A stretch of DNA of 64,000 nucleotides, taken from NCBI RefSeq assembly GCF_028372415.1, contig NW_027325142.1, positions 87,501 through 151,500 of the forward strand. The letters run 5' to 3'. Below are positions 14,101 to 27,200 of the stretch, one piece after another; within the stretch, counting starts at the first letter, position 1; every line of letters starts with the position of its first letter. Source of the stretch: Notamacropus eugenii. Its lineage: Eukaryota; Chordata; Mammalia; Diprotodontia; Macropodidae. Made by a program: the position numbers and the translations under genes. A model generated the notes under the pieces. It worked only from the letters and a program-made list of their open reading frames with translations, did no database searches and had not been told where the DNA came from.

Positions 14101-17100
14101 TCAGTTAACTTTTGCATCTCCTTTTCTACCTGTCCAATTATTTCTCCAGTTGGTTTTTGTACTTTTTGTCCATTTGTCCAATTTACCCAGTTAGGTTTTG
14201 TGCTTCCTTTTCCATTTGTCCAATTTTCCTTTTAAAGGAGCTGTTCTTTTTGGTGAATTCTTTTGTCATACTTTAAAAATCATTGGCCAGTTTTTCTTCT
14301 ATTTCTCTAATTTGACTTTTAAAATCCTTCTTCAGCTCTTCCAAGAGTGTTCTTTGTGCTTGTAACCAGTTCAGAGCCCCTTCTGAAGTTTCAGATGGCA
14401 GTACAGTCTCAATGCTAACCTCTTTGGTGTTCATGATTTGGTCTTTGTCCCCATAGAAAGATTCTATGGTCTTTCTGCTTTGCTTCTTACTCATGATGAT
14501 GATAATCACCCCTTTCCTGGCTTTTAAAGTAGACCTTTGCTTCTAGGGCACATGGGACTATGTCCCACAGTTCTTGTGCCCTGAATTTGAGACTTTGTGT
14601 GTTGTGGTTTCCGGTTCTTTCAGCTAGAAGCTAAAGTACTGCAGCTTACTTGGTGCTGAGCTGGATGGTGTAGGAAAACAGAGGCCAGGTGAAGTCTTTT
14701 TGTGTTTCCCTGGAGTTACCTTGGAACTAGCTTGTTAAATGCAGGGGAGGGGTGGTCTGGCCACAGAAGGTCTTCTCTGCTGAGCTACAGCATAGGCAAG
14801 CTCAGCGGCTGGTGATCCCAGGTGCCCTAGTGTCTTTCTGATTCCCCTGGGGTGCTCAGGCACCCCTGGGGTCCTAGTATTGACAGTTTCTGGCTCCATG
14901 CCCCTGTGGCTCCAGATTTCCTCCCAGTTTGCTGAGGTGGGGTTGTCTAGGACATCTCTGGGCCTGCACTGGTTCCCTTCAGTCACAGCAACAGCAACCC
15001 TCCTTAGTGGCTTTTCTAGCCTCGCGTGCTAAGAGTCTGTTTGCCCCTTCTGCTGATCTCACTGTTCCAGGAATTTTCTGGGGTTTATGGTTTCTTTATG
15101 GTTCTCTCAAGATCAACAATGGGAGGGGGAGAGAGCATTTACTGATCACTCTGCCATTATGGCTCCCAGAAGTTCAAGTAGGTGACTTACAGAAATTTAA
15201 TCTGCAGGCTGATAGTCTCAGAAGCAGCTGCTGCAGATACATGGGCTCCATGGCTCTCATTTGCTTGGTTCCACTAGCCTCTAATCCTGGGTTGATATAC
15301 CTGAGATTCTGCAGTAGAGCCACTGCCTCAGGTCTTCCCAAAGGTTTTGAGGCTATCCCAGAGGAGTTGAGGTGATTTTCTAATACCCTTGGCTCATGTC
15401 AATTAGTGTGCTTCTCCACAAAATTATCAGTTGAGAATCATTTTAGTCAGCCAGTCTTAAGTGATTTTGAGAAAATGATACTTAGAAGTAAATAGGAAAA
15501 AATGGCAGAAAATAACATAGCCCAACAACTATTCCAACAAAGATCTAGGAGGAATACTATGTGGGGTATGATCAGAAAATCCAAGGAGAAAATATAATGG
15601 GACATTTTTTCAAGCCCATGATTATTAATAGGCTTCTGATGATGGTATGTGACCAGGGCATGAACTATGAAGTAGGACTGTGCCTATATCTACGAAGTGA
15701 AAAAAAAATCACAGATTAAACCCCTAGGCTCACATCAAAAGTGGGCTGGCAGTGCTATTATTTTGGCCTCAGACCTGGATCAGGAATTCATCTCCTTGGC
15801 TCAGAACAGAAGTGTGTCAAAAGCCCTGTTACACTGAAATTTTGGATCCTTTCAACTAGCTGATGGGATCAGCAAGCATAAATAGGTACTCTAGGGAAGC
15901 TAAGTCAGTACATGTATTGCTGACACCCAAAACAGTATCTGGACCCTGAATCTCTTTGGAAGTCTGAATTCCCCAGCTTGAGAAAAACCTGTAACTCTTC
16001 AAGATGCACACAACTCAGACCCTGGAGAATGCAGCAGCAGAACCCGATATGATGCAGAACAGAATCATCAATGCCCTGACATTTCTCTCCAAAAGTGCAC
16101 TACATGAGAGCTAACACAAAACTTCAATTCAGGGAAAACTGAAGAAACAAAAAAGTACTCTTATAGCAGAAATTTAATATGGTGTCAGTTTTCCAAGACA
16201 TGAAATCAGAGAAAAAATGTTCCAACATTTCTGTAAGAAAATTTTTTTAAAAAGTTGTTTTGACCTAGAAAATTCTAGAAGAAAGACAAGAAAGTGAAAG
16301 GGATGATTTGAAAGGGTAAATGCCTACACAGGCTGCAGTGCCTTCAGCAAGAAGCAGAGTTGTTGTCTGAAATTGGAGTAATCAGAAAGCAAATTGGGGG
16401 TTTGATTGGTTAGAGAAAGGAGAAGGAAACTTAAAATTAATTACTTCAAATTAACTTTTCTTTCTTCTTATTGTCTTTGACTTTGAGGTTCTGAAATTTG
16501 ATCGTGATACTTTCATTTTGGGGTTTCGGGGATTTTTTCTATTATCACAGCCCTCCCTTTCATATAGATCTGAGCAATTTCATTCTCCTTCTGTTGGGAC
16601 CTTTAGAGAGTTCAAGTATTCCTAGGTATTTTTTCCTTCTTCAACCAGGTCAGATGTTTTTGATATGAGGCTCCTTATATTTTTTCAGTTGCCAAACTTT
16701 AATATTTCTTATTGTCTCATGGAGTCATTAAATTAAGTTTGTTTATTTTCAGAATGTCTATTACTTGAAAAATGCTTTGTATGGGGGTGAAACCAAGACC
16801 GTGGAGTAAAGGCAGGAACTCACCTGAGCTCTCCCCCACACTTGTCCACATACTTTATTCAAAGTTCTCCGAACAAAAAAAAGACTCTAAGTAAAATCTA
16901 GAGCAACAAAACCGACAGAAAACAGAGGAAAATAAATTTCCAACCCAAGCAAATTCCAATGGTCTTGCAGGAAAGGTCCATCAAGCCAGTGTGACAAGCA
17001 CAGTCCAGCACGGGCATTCCAGCACTGCAGCCACTAAATCAGCAACAGTTGTTTCTGCAGCTCACAAAAGATGAATACGTATCAGAGAGGGAATACAACA

Positions 17101-20100
17101 AAGTACTGCCCTGTGAGCTTTGAAAGAATGGAAAACCTACCAAGAGTCCCCTGCCCAGCAGGGAGCACAATGACTGAATCTGAATCTCAGTTTGGCAGAT
17201 ATTTAAGAATGCATTGCAGAGGAAAGATATTTGCTGGACTCCAATATTATGAGCAACCTGCCTGGTCTAGTTCATGGTTCAGAGAGGAAGTTTAACCATT
17301 CGGCCAAGTCACATTCAGAAGTTAATTTGGAATAGAGTTTTATCATTTGAAAGGCATATATATATATACATATATATATATATGCATATATTAATGTGTG
17401 CATATATGTATATGTGAGTGTTTACTCATTCTTCCAGTCTTCCTTTCTGAAATGAGACTTGTGTCAGTTAAAATAGAAGGTTATGAAAGATCTAAGCAAC
17501 AGAACCACAGGTTTACCCTTGTTTGGGTTCCTTGCCCTGATCACTCAGAATAACGTGATTCCATAGCAACTATAAACAATAAATTTTTGATATTCTGATT
17601 TTGCCATTTTTGGCCATGAATAAGTTAAGAGACCATTATATAGATGAAATGAAACAAATATATACTAATATTATTATTAAAATTAAATTTGAAGAAGTTG
17701 TAGTCAGAAAAAACAATGACTGACAGACAGCTTGGAAGCTGGAAGAACAAAGAAGAAAAAGAGACGATTATACTTATGTGTAACTGTAATTCATATACCA
17801 AGATTTGATGAAGAGAATGAAGAATGAGAAAGTTTTTGAAAGAACTTGACAATACTATCCACTGCATCACCTAGGTGCCCCATCTGATAACCAAATGCCA
17901 TGTAAAGGTAGCTAAGCAAAAGCAGTACTTTGCCTCCACCCAGACCTGTTTCAACCTGACCTCGCCACCACTGTCAATGCAGGCAACATATAAAATGTGA
18001 CCTGGTAACATTTTTCCAAGAGTACCACAAGAAATTCTACCCACCAAAGTTCTATGAAATGGCTCAGTGTCAAACACTAATAGCTTTTATCAACAGAAAT
18101 AGTCCTAAGGAGCAGAAAAGTAGCTAGTAACCTGAATGGGAAGACAATATCCAGTTCACACATCCAGCAAAGCCCTGCTTAGTATCAGCCTGACTAATGA
18201 CCAAGAACAGCAGTAAGAAACTCTAGTCAGTGAAGTTTTTCATAAAAGAACTAAAAAAAGAGTTCAGCCTGAGGGCAAGAAAGGTCCTTCCAGGACCATC
18301 CCAGAACATCCTCCCACCATGATCAGAAAGTAACAAAAGGAAATGGACTACGGAGAATTTGTATTTCCCATAACTATAGTGAGAACATTAACATGAAGTA
18401 AGAGTGAGCATTTGGAAAAATACCCCTATCTCAGATGGACAGTTGGGTATAGAAACAAACTCAAAAGAGAAAGAAACAGGAATGGCCGATAGACAGGGTT
18501 ATGAGGAAGGTTCATACTTGTGAATAGTGACAAAGAACAAAACAAAAGAAACAAATACTTTCTGAGCTTAAATCTTGGGGGTCACAAAAGGGTAAAAAGA
18601 AAACAATTAGCATCTGTCACAAAGTCTCTGATGGCCTCCTAAGACAATTGACAAATGGCTAAACAACTACTGGGATATAAGTGTAAAGGAGCATTATTGC
18701 AAAAGAAATCATCTCAGAGAATCCTGGGTAATACGAAATGAAGTGAGGACAACGCATATAACAAGAATATTATAAATAAAGCAACATTGAAATAGTTATG
18801 AATTCAGTTCTAATAATAACCACAGTCATTCTACCTGACTTGCAGCGGAAACCTGACGTATACGTATGTATGTGTAGGTATGTGTATATATACACACACC
18901 TATATGTATACATACATATATATGCATGCACGTATGCATATATGTATATATATACACACAACACACAGTATATGTTTGCACACATGCATATATGTATGTA
19001 TGCATACATATGTATATGTGTATATACATATTGATGTATCATGTATATAATCAAATGGGTATATACATACATATAATGTACACAAATTTATATATGCATA
19101 TATGTGTATAGCATTTTTATGTGCACTTCTTGGGAAAAAGGACCATCTTCTTTATCTATCTGAATCACAAACGCTTAACAAAATCTTTAGTAAAAACATT
19201 TTTATTCACTCACTCGCTGAAATCCCATTTAAAGCCCTTAAAGAAGAAAACTGAAATTTACCCTCCCCCGCCAAAAGTAATCAGCAAAACATCTCAACCA
19301 ATGGCCTCAAGAATACAAAACACTTCCTTCAATATTAGGTTAGGAAATCACAGAAAAAAATACTATTTATTGGCAAATAAAATATAGTAAAGCAACTGAA
19401 ACTGCACCTAAAAATGTCATCAGAAATGAAGACACTTTAAAGCGATATGTAGACTTAATAAATATGAAATTAAACTTATGGACAATATAAAAAACATGAA
19501 AATAAACAAATGGCTTAAGTGAAAGGGTAATGCAAATGGCAAGTCTATAGGACAAGTCAAGATGTTGCAATACAATTTGAAAAAAACAAAATTTCAAGCT
19601 TGAGATTTCAATAAGTCATTCCAAAAAGCCTTCCATAATTTTATGGGGTAAGAGTTTACTAACAGAAATATGCAAAAGAAATGAAGGTGAAAGAAACTGC
19701 ACAGGAAAAATAAAAGTAATAAGCAAAGCAAGATAGTCATTTAACTTACAAAATCTGTAATTACATCTTCAAGAGGTTGAACCTTCATTGACATCACATT
19801 CTTATTGGCTTCTGCTACTTTTTCTTTTCCCTGATTAATAAGATCCTGAAAGAAAAGAATTTTAGATAAATCCTTCAAATTTACACTTATATACACATAT
19901 GTAACAGTTAAAATCAGGTAAACTGAGTTTCAAGCACAATTTATTGGTAAAGTCTAATATCCCAAATGAAGGAGATAGTTCCCTTTTATAGATTCTATGG
20001 AGTAAAGAACAACGAATGAGAACCAGGTAGGCGACATCCTGACATTGAGGACAACACTGCTAGTCACGTAGCTGAGGCATGGGAAACAAATATGACTGGC

Positions 20101-21142
20101 TGGAAGTTGGGCCAGCAACAACCACGTTTCCTTCTCTCCTGTGACTTAGGAAATGTTCATTTCTTGAGTCCACCTGGAAGGTCAAAAGATGGTGGACCAG
20201 ACAGCAAATCTTTGGATAGCTAACCAGACATCCTTGCAGTATAGCTTGGTGATTTAAAGATACAAGAACAATCTTCCTGGTGTCTAAAACTTTCATTCTG
20301 CAAAGACAGCAGAATTTTTTGAGGCAAGAAAAGTAGAGTTATTGGCAGGAAAGCTGGATTTCAGTTCATTATATTTCAGCTAAATTTCTGAATTAAGGTC
20401 AGAAGCAAAGAACTGTAACTTATGCAGTTAAAGAACAAAAACAATTGCAAAAAGGATCAATAAAAATAACACCAAATCAATATAAGCTTACATAGATGAG
20501 AGACGCTCTTTGGTACCATTTAATGGCTCAGTTTTCAGTGGAAGATATCCCAGAAGTTAAACGAACTAGGATTGAAACCAAGAATCACCTATCCAGCAAA
20601 ACTGAGTATAATCCTAACCCTAACCCTTCAGAGAAAAAATGGTTATTCAGTGATAGACTTTCAAGCATTCTTGGTGAAAAGACCAGAACTGAAGAGAAAA
20701 TCTGAATTTCAAACACAAGAATTAAGAGAAGCATGAAAAGGTAAATAGGAAAGAGAAATTATGAAGGACTTTCTAAAACTGAGCTATTTACATTCCTACA
20801 TGGAAAGATAATATTTGTAAGTCTTGAGACTTTTCTCAGTATTTGGGTAGTTGAAGGGATTATACACAGACACAGACACACACAGACACAGACACACACA
20901 CCACAGACCCTTTATTCCCCCTTTCTCTGCCTGTTTCCCTCTTGTGCCTTTCCTTATACACCCTTTGTATGAAGAAATGATCCTAATCACTGTACACTTA
21001 TTTTGTATATTCTTTTCTCACTTAGCTGGGAACATGTCAGCCCTTTGAAGGCAGGGATTGTTTTCAATCACAATCCACCTAGAAAATTGCTTAAAAGTTA
21101 TGTTCTTTGTTCAGCTGATTCTAAGGGAGATTCTAAGAAAGA

Positions 21143-21207
<65 letters not shown>

Positions 21208-24200
21208 CCTTTAACTTCAATAATTCAGATTCATATTTATAGCTATTTTTTCGAAACTTACTTCCAACTGTTGAAAGTTCATTGACGACAGAGCTTCCAT
21301 ATCAAAGGGAACAAATTGAGATTCAGAACTGAAAGTGACACTAGGAAAAGTGAAATGAAAACTCAGGCCCTACAAAACAAAAAAAAGAGGAAAAAAATTT
21401 TCAAACTAGCACTTGAAACAAGCAATTTAATACCACTTATTGCCAATGAGGAATCCTTTATATTTATAGCTAGAAAATTATTATCACACAAACAAAACTA
21501 CCTACAAATGAATGCAAATTAATAAATATGTGGCAACCACAGTTTACTAAGCACAAATAAAGTCTAAATAAACAAGGGAAGAGGAAAAGAACTCATGTAT
21601 GCAAAACGATAGTCATTCTTTTTGCTATGGCAAAAAAATGGACATTCAGAGAATGACTAATATTCAGGAATGACTAAACAAATGAATGTGATGGAATGAA
21701 CCTTTCTATGCTGTTTCCAACAAATCTGAGAAGATATATATGAACTGACACACAGTGAAATGACCTGAACCAGGAGAACTATTTATAAAATACTTGTTGA
21801 AATGACCAAAAAAAACCAACCAAAAAACCAAACCATAAAAAGCTTAAGATCAACACAATGACCAGCCACACACAATTCCAAAAGACTCGTGATGAAACAT
21901 ACTACTCATTTCCAAATAATGAGATGAAGGATTAAGAGTACACATCTGTCTTGAGTAATATGGAATTTATTTTGCGAAACTGGATAGAATTTTATCCTTT
22001 TGTAGCATTTTCATTGGGTGAGGGAGGTGAAATTGAGAGAGAATTTAGAGCTGAAAATAAAATAAAACTGAAAGTGAGTGATCTCTCATTCATGAAAAAA
22101 AAACTCACCTCCCCACACTTGAACAATGAAAGGTTCACTTTTTTAAGGAAAATAAGCAGACAAGATAAAGTGAGGTTCTTTAAAGGTAGAAATAAAGAAG
22201 GTACAAATTAGGAGTATTTGACTCCTGTCATAACTTGGGGAAAGTGGGAAGGTAAAGGCCACATGTACAATGAGAATTTTTTTTGAACAGTGTTCTTCCT
22301 GAAAAGCTATTTGTTCTCAAAGGAATGAAGATGTGCAATCATGAGGGTTATAAGGTGAAGAGATCACCAAAAATAGCCATCATGGTGATGCTATAAAATG
22401 ACTACAGGATGATTTCAGAAAAAAACATGGGAAGATGTTTATGAATTGATGCAAAGAGAAAAATGTAAATAAGGATAGAAGAGTTCTAAGTCATTAATAG
22501 AAAGTTAAAAAGAAGGGAGTACCTGAGAAGGTCTTCTACATTTTTTGGCATAGGTTTAAGACAAAGATATGATGTGCTTCTATTCAAGAATACTGGAGGC
22601 CCAAGAAAGTTTGAGAAATATACGTTTGCCATTACAGAACACAGTTACACAATAATGAAAAAATGGTAGTTGAGATCATAGGAGAAATATTACAAGAAAG
22701 ATAACCATAGCAGAAACTATTCCTCCAATACTCAAGTGTCAAAAAGGCAATCGATCAATCTAGAAGTATTTATTAAGACATTAAAACACGTACCAGGCAC
22801 TACACATACAAATTCAATGAATAATATGATCCCTACTCATAAGAAATTTATATTTCAGTGGGGGAAACAAAAAGATCATATCTAAGTTTAAACTGAATAA
22901 ATATAAAATGAAGAAATGCAAATTAATTACAAAGTAATTAGATATTGAGGGACTTAGATATTGAGGCACTTAGATATTGGGGGAATTAGGTATTCCTGCA
23001 GAAGGTGGAGCTTAAGGTGCATCTTAAAAGAAAAGAGAGATACTGTGAGGAAGGTGAGGAGGGAGAGAATATATATGGATATATGTGTATGTGTATCCAG
23101 TCCTATTTCCTCCCCTCAGTTTCAGTCTTACATCATCAATTGTTTTTTGAACATTTCAAACTGGGTGTTCCAGAGATATCTTTAAGTCGACATGTCCAAA
23201 ACTGCACTCTTTGCTTTTCCTCTGAGTCCTTCCTTCTTCCACTTTATCCAATACATCATCTTTCTAATACTCCAAGTTTGTAAACTTGACATTATACTGA
23301 ACTATCATTCACATATCCAGTCAGCTGTAAAATCATGTTATTTCTATCACTTTTCTTGGGTCTTCATCCTCTTTATTCCCTTTGTTTCAAGCCCTCTGCA
23401 TGTCAGTAAAAAGGGCTTTTCACAACATAGCCTCAAAATATCTGTTTGGAACTCACTTTCCTCCTCAGCATTTCATGACACTATATCCTCTGAGTTGTTC
23501 TCCTACTTAGCTTCGATAGAGTAAAGAATATCCGGAAGAACAGGGTGGCAAAGAATGTCTTCTGCAGCAGAGATGTTGAGAAGGAGGAAGACTGAGAAAA
23601 GACCATAGGATTTGGCGATTAGGAATAATTAGTAAATTTGTGGAGAGTGGTTTCACTTAAATGAAATCCTGGAAATCAGACTGCAAAGATTTGAGGAGTG
23701 AGATGAGATGAAGTGGAGGTATCTAGCATAGACAGTTTTGTTCTAAAAGTCTGGCTGAGGAAAGGAGGAATATTATACGATCATAGTTTGATCACAATAT
23801 GTTAGTGAAGTGAAGTTTTATTGTTTTTTAAATGGGTTGAACTTGAGTATATCTTAGGAAGAGCAATGTGGATAAGTCAGCAAAGCAAACTGAAAAAAAA
23901 AACAAGACAGATAAGACAGTGAACTAAAAGAGAAACAGTCACAAAAATCCAGATAAGAGTGACTATTCGTTGGGAATCTCTGAGAAGAGATGAAGCCAAA
24001 GATGAATGAAAAATTTTGAGGGAGTAGTTTCAGTTACATCATGAAACTGGAAACCAGAATACAAAGGACTGAGGAGTAACTAAGACAGTGAGGAATTGAG
24101 GAAATGGGAGCAGAAAGTATAGAAATCATTGTGACCGATCATTAATTAGACCCCTATTTTTTCCTAATCAGTATTCATCAGTTGGATATGACTCCACAAG

Positions 24201-27200
24201 GGTAGTGACAAAAATTCTGCAAATTAGGCACCAGTACTGTGGATTGCAGATGAGGAAGCTAAGTAGAGACCCTCCCACCCTTATTTTTCCTTATTGTGGT
24301 AATCAGGTTTAATGTGACCATAACACAGAAAGTCCCTTGACCCATGTAGATGTTTTGACATGTCTTTAAAAACCCACCCCATGGTCTCCTCACTGGCTCA
24401 GAAGGACCATCTGAAAGGTAAAGACAGATCTGTCAAGGTCTGCTCGTCAGTTTGTTTGTCAGTCAATGAGATTCTGTACTTCCCACCCCATCCGGTAGGA
24501 TCAAGATCAAGATATGTCAACAAATAAGACTGTATTTTACTATGCTTCTTCTCTATCAGTTAGGTATTAAGCACTATAAAACTAAGGCCTTGGAGGAAAG
24601 GGTCATCTTAGATCATGAGAAAAGGTTGAGGTCCCCCTCATTAGAGAGGGCCAGGAACCTTTTAATAAAGTGCTCTTGGTTTGGAGCTCTGCCTCAGTTT
24701 CTTTTCTTGTAGATCAGACAATTCTGGACCCCCATGATACTTAGTTATGAAAGGAAAACAGGATTTAAGACAATAACCGGATAGTAGGAACTAATGAAGG
24801 TGTTTTAAGGATGGGAAAGACTTGAATACACTGGAAAGGAAAGAATTGATTCGTAGAAAATTGAACTGGGGAGGAAGTGAATGAAGATATAATCTGCTAG
24901 AAAATATGGGATAGCACAGGATCAAATGACTAGCAATAAGTAAAACTGTATCCTCACAGTTAGGCAAAGAGCATGGGGACTGTGGAACTCCCAGAAAAAG
25001 CAAATTCCTCTATCTAGGAAGAGTACCTTCTCTACAATTTATATACCTTTAAGACAGCTACAGTGAGTACTGAGAGGCTGAGTGACTTGCTTAGGGTTAA
25101 ATAGTCTTTTTGGTCTCAAGGCCAGCTTCCCAGGTTGAAATAGGTAATGCTTTAAACTCTACTGTATAGTTTTTCAATATACCATAAAGGAATTAAGTAA
25201 CTCAACCTTTTTTTCTGCTTCATATTCTTCCCAGGCTGCTTTTCTCTCCTCCTCAGTCAGTTCTTCTTCCTCTTTATGATCCAAAAGAGAATCATGTTCA
25301 TGATATCCTACAATATATTCTTTATGTATTCGAAGCAATTCTGCAAGGATTGTGTCCTGTTAAAGGAAATAAAATGATAAATTAGCATTAAATCTAAGTA
25401 CCAAACCATGTTTTGTTGACTACATGCAGGCTAGCCTTAGATATCTCATTTTTAATTGCGCTTTATTCTAAAACAGTCAGTGTAAGAAAAAGAGCAAAAC
25501 AGAATCATGAGAAGTTGATCTGTGCTGTGGGACATGGGCTTTATTACTGTGAGAGAATTACTTATTCTCTATCATCCTCAGTTCCTCATTTGTAAAATGG
25601 GGCTTATTATCTCTTACCTTCACCCACCTCATCTTTAAAATGGGAACATTAATGTCTGTAATACCACTAACTAACAATTTTCAACCAACAATTCATTAGA
25701 TCTTTATTAATTGTCTTCTAAGCACAAAGCATTGAGGACTCAGATTCTTTTTAAGAATTCATGCTCTAAAACAGTTAGAAGGACAAAGAAAAGGAGGTAA
25801 GTATTGTGTATGAAGAATCCAGGAAAATTAAGACTTGGAGGTGAGAGGCAAAACATTCCAAAGAAGTAGACATAAAGCAAGTGTTTATCAGTTGGTTTAC
25901 AATTAACTTCATTGTGGCATGTAAATGTAATGGAATATTATCTTCATAAAACACATAGCAATTACAATGAATAAAAAGAAATATGTAAAAACTAGAGGGG
26001 GATCATGGAATGATATAAAGAGCTACACTTGAAGGCAAGAAGGCCTGGATTCAAATCTTACCTCTGAAAAAATCTTAGCTGCATGACTTTGGGAAGTTAC
26101 TAAAATTCTAATGGCCCTTCTCAATTCTCTAAGATTTCAAAGTTGCAACAGAATTATTGTTAAGCTGAGCTAATGAACATTCATCAGAATTGGCTCAAAG
26201 ATGGAATAATATGCAGTCAGTTGGGTAAAGATCTTACCCTACAGGAAATTAGAAGGGGAAGGGGATGAGAAAACGGGGGTGATAGAGGGGAACAGAGATT
26301 GAAAAAAAGTCAGAGGGGAGGAGCCAAGATGGCAGAGTAGAAAGAAGCACATACGCTTAGCTCTTACCCCACAGCCCATAAAATACCGGTAAAGAAATAC
26401 TCTCAACAAATTCGGGAGCAGCAGAAGCCACAGAACAATGGAGTGGAGGAGATTTCTGTCCCAGAGAGACCTGAAAGACGGACGGGAAAGGTCTGTTGCG
26501 CACTGGATGTGGAGCAGAGCCCAGCCCTGCCTTGGCCATGCGGCAACAAAAGGAGCAGATCCAAGCAGGCTTCAGGGACAGAATCTCCAGCAGCAGCACA
26601 GGTCCTTCAACCCACAAGCACCAAAGGTGAGTGAGAGGGTCTTTTCCCCTGGCTGAGAGGGGAGCAGGGTGTCCCCATAACTCAGGCCCCCTCAGGAGGT
26701 AGCAGTAGAGGTAGTAGCAGACAAGGCTCCCAAAGCAGGCAGGAGCCCGCATCCATTGTTGAAGGTCTCATCAGAGAGCCCCTGAGGAAACTGAGCCCCA
26801 TGTGGGGGCCCTGCCCCTACCTGAGCAGCTGATTTTAATCTCACACTGAATAGTGGCCCTGCCCCCACTGAAAGCCCCTGAAGTTTGGGAGCAGCTCATT
26901 TGAATTTCAGCCCCCAGGTGCTGGCTTGGCGGAACTGGAGGCGAGGTGGGTATGGAGAGGAAACTCAGAAGTGAAGTAACTGTCTGGAAAAATGCCCCAA
27001 AAAGGGGAAAAACATGAGACCATAGAAGGTTACTTTCTTGGAGAACAGGTGTCTCCCCCCATCCTTTCGGATGAGGAAGAACAAGGCTTACTGTCAGAGG
27101 AAGTCAAGGCCCCTACATCCAAAGGGAATTTAAACTGGGCTCAGGCAATAGAAGACCTTAAAAAACAAGTGAGCAGTTTATTAGAAGAGAACCAAAAAAT

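Larger units (their letters stand above)
15176..19749. other. Intron interior with scattered old repeats
   Basis: Apart from the L1 5' UTR piece (16770-17080), a TATA/TATG run near 17350-17420 and the microsatellite at 18857-19110, I see no gene, no RNA gene and no named element here. Confidence 0.5.

Noticed and set aside
11387-14235. Several + strand open frames of 60-116 codons
   Set aside because: Antisense shadows of a decayed - strand L1 whose ORF2 and ORF1 explain the sequence.
26357-26752. A 131-codon - strand open frame
   Set aside because: Lies opposite the 5' UTR of the HAL1-like LINE; the same kind of GC-rich frame occurs in its other copies (for example 60296-60658).
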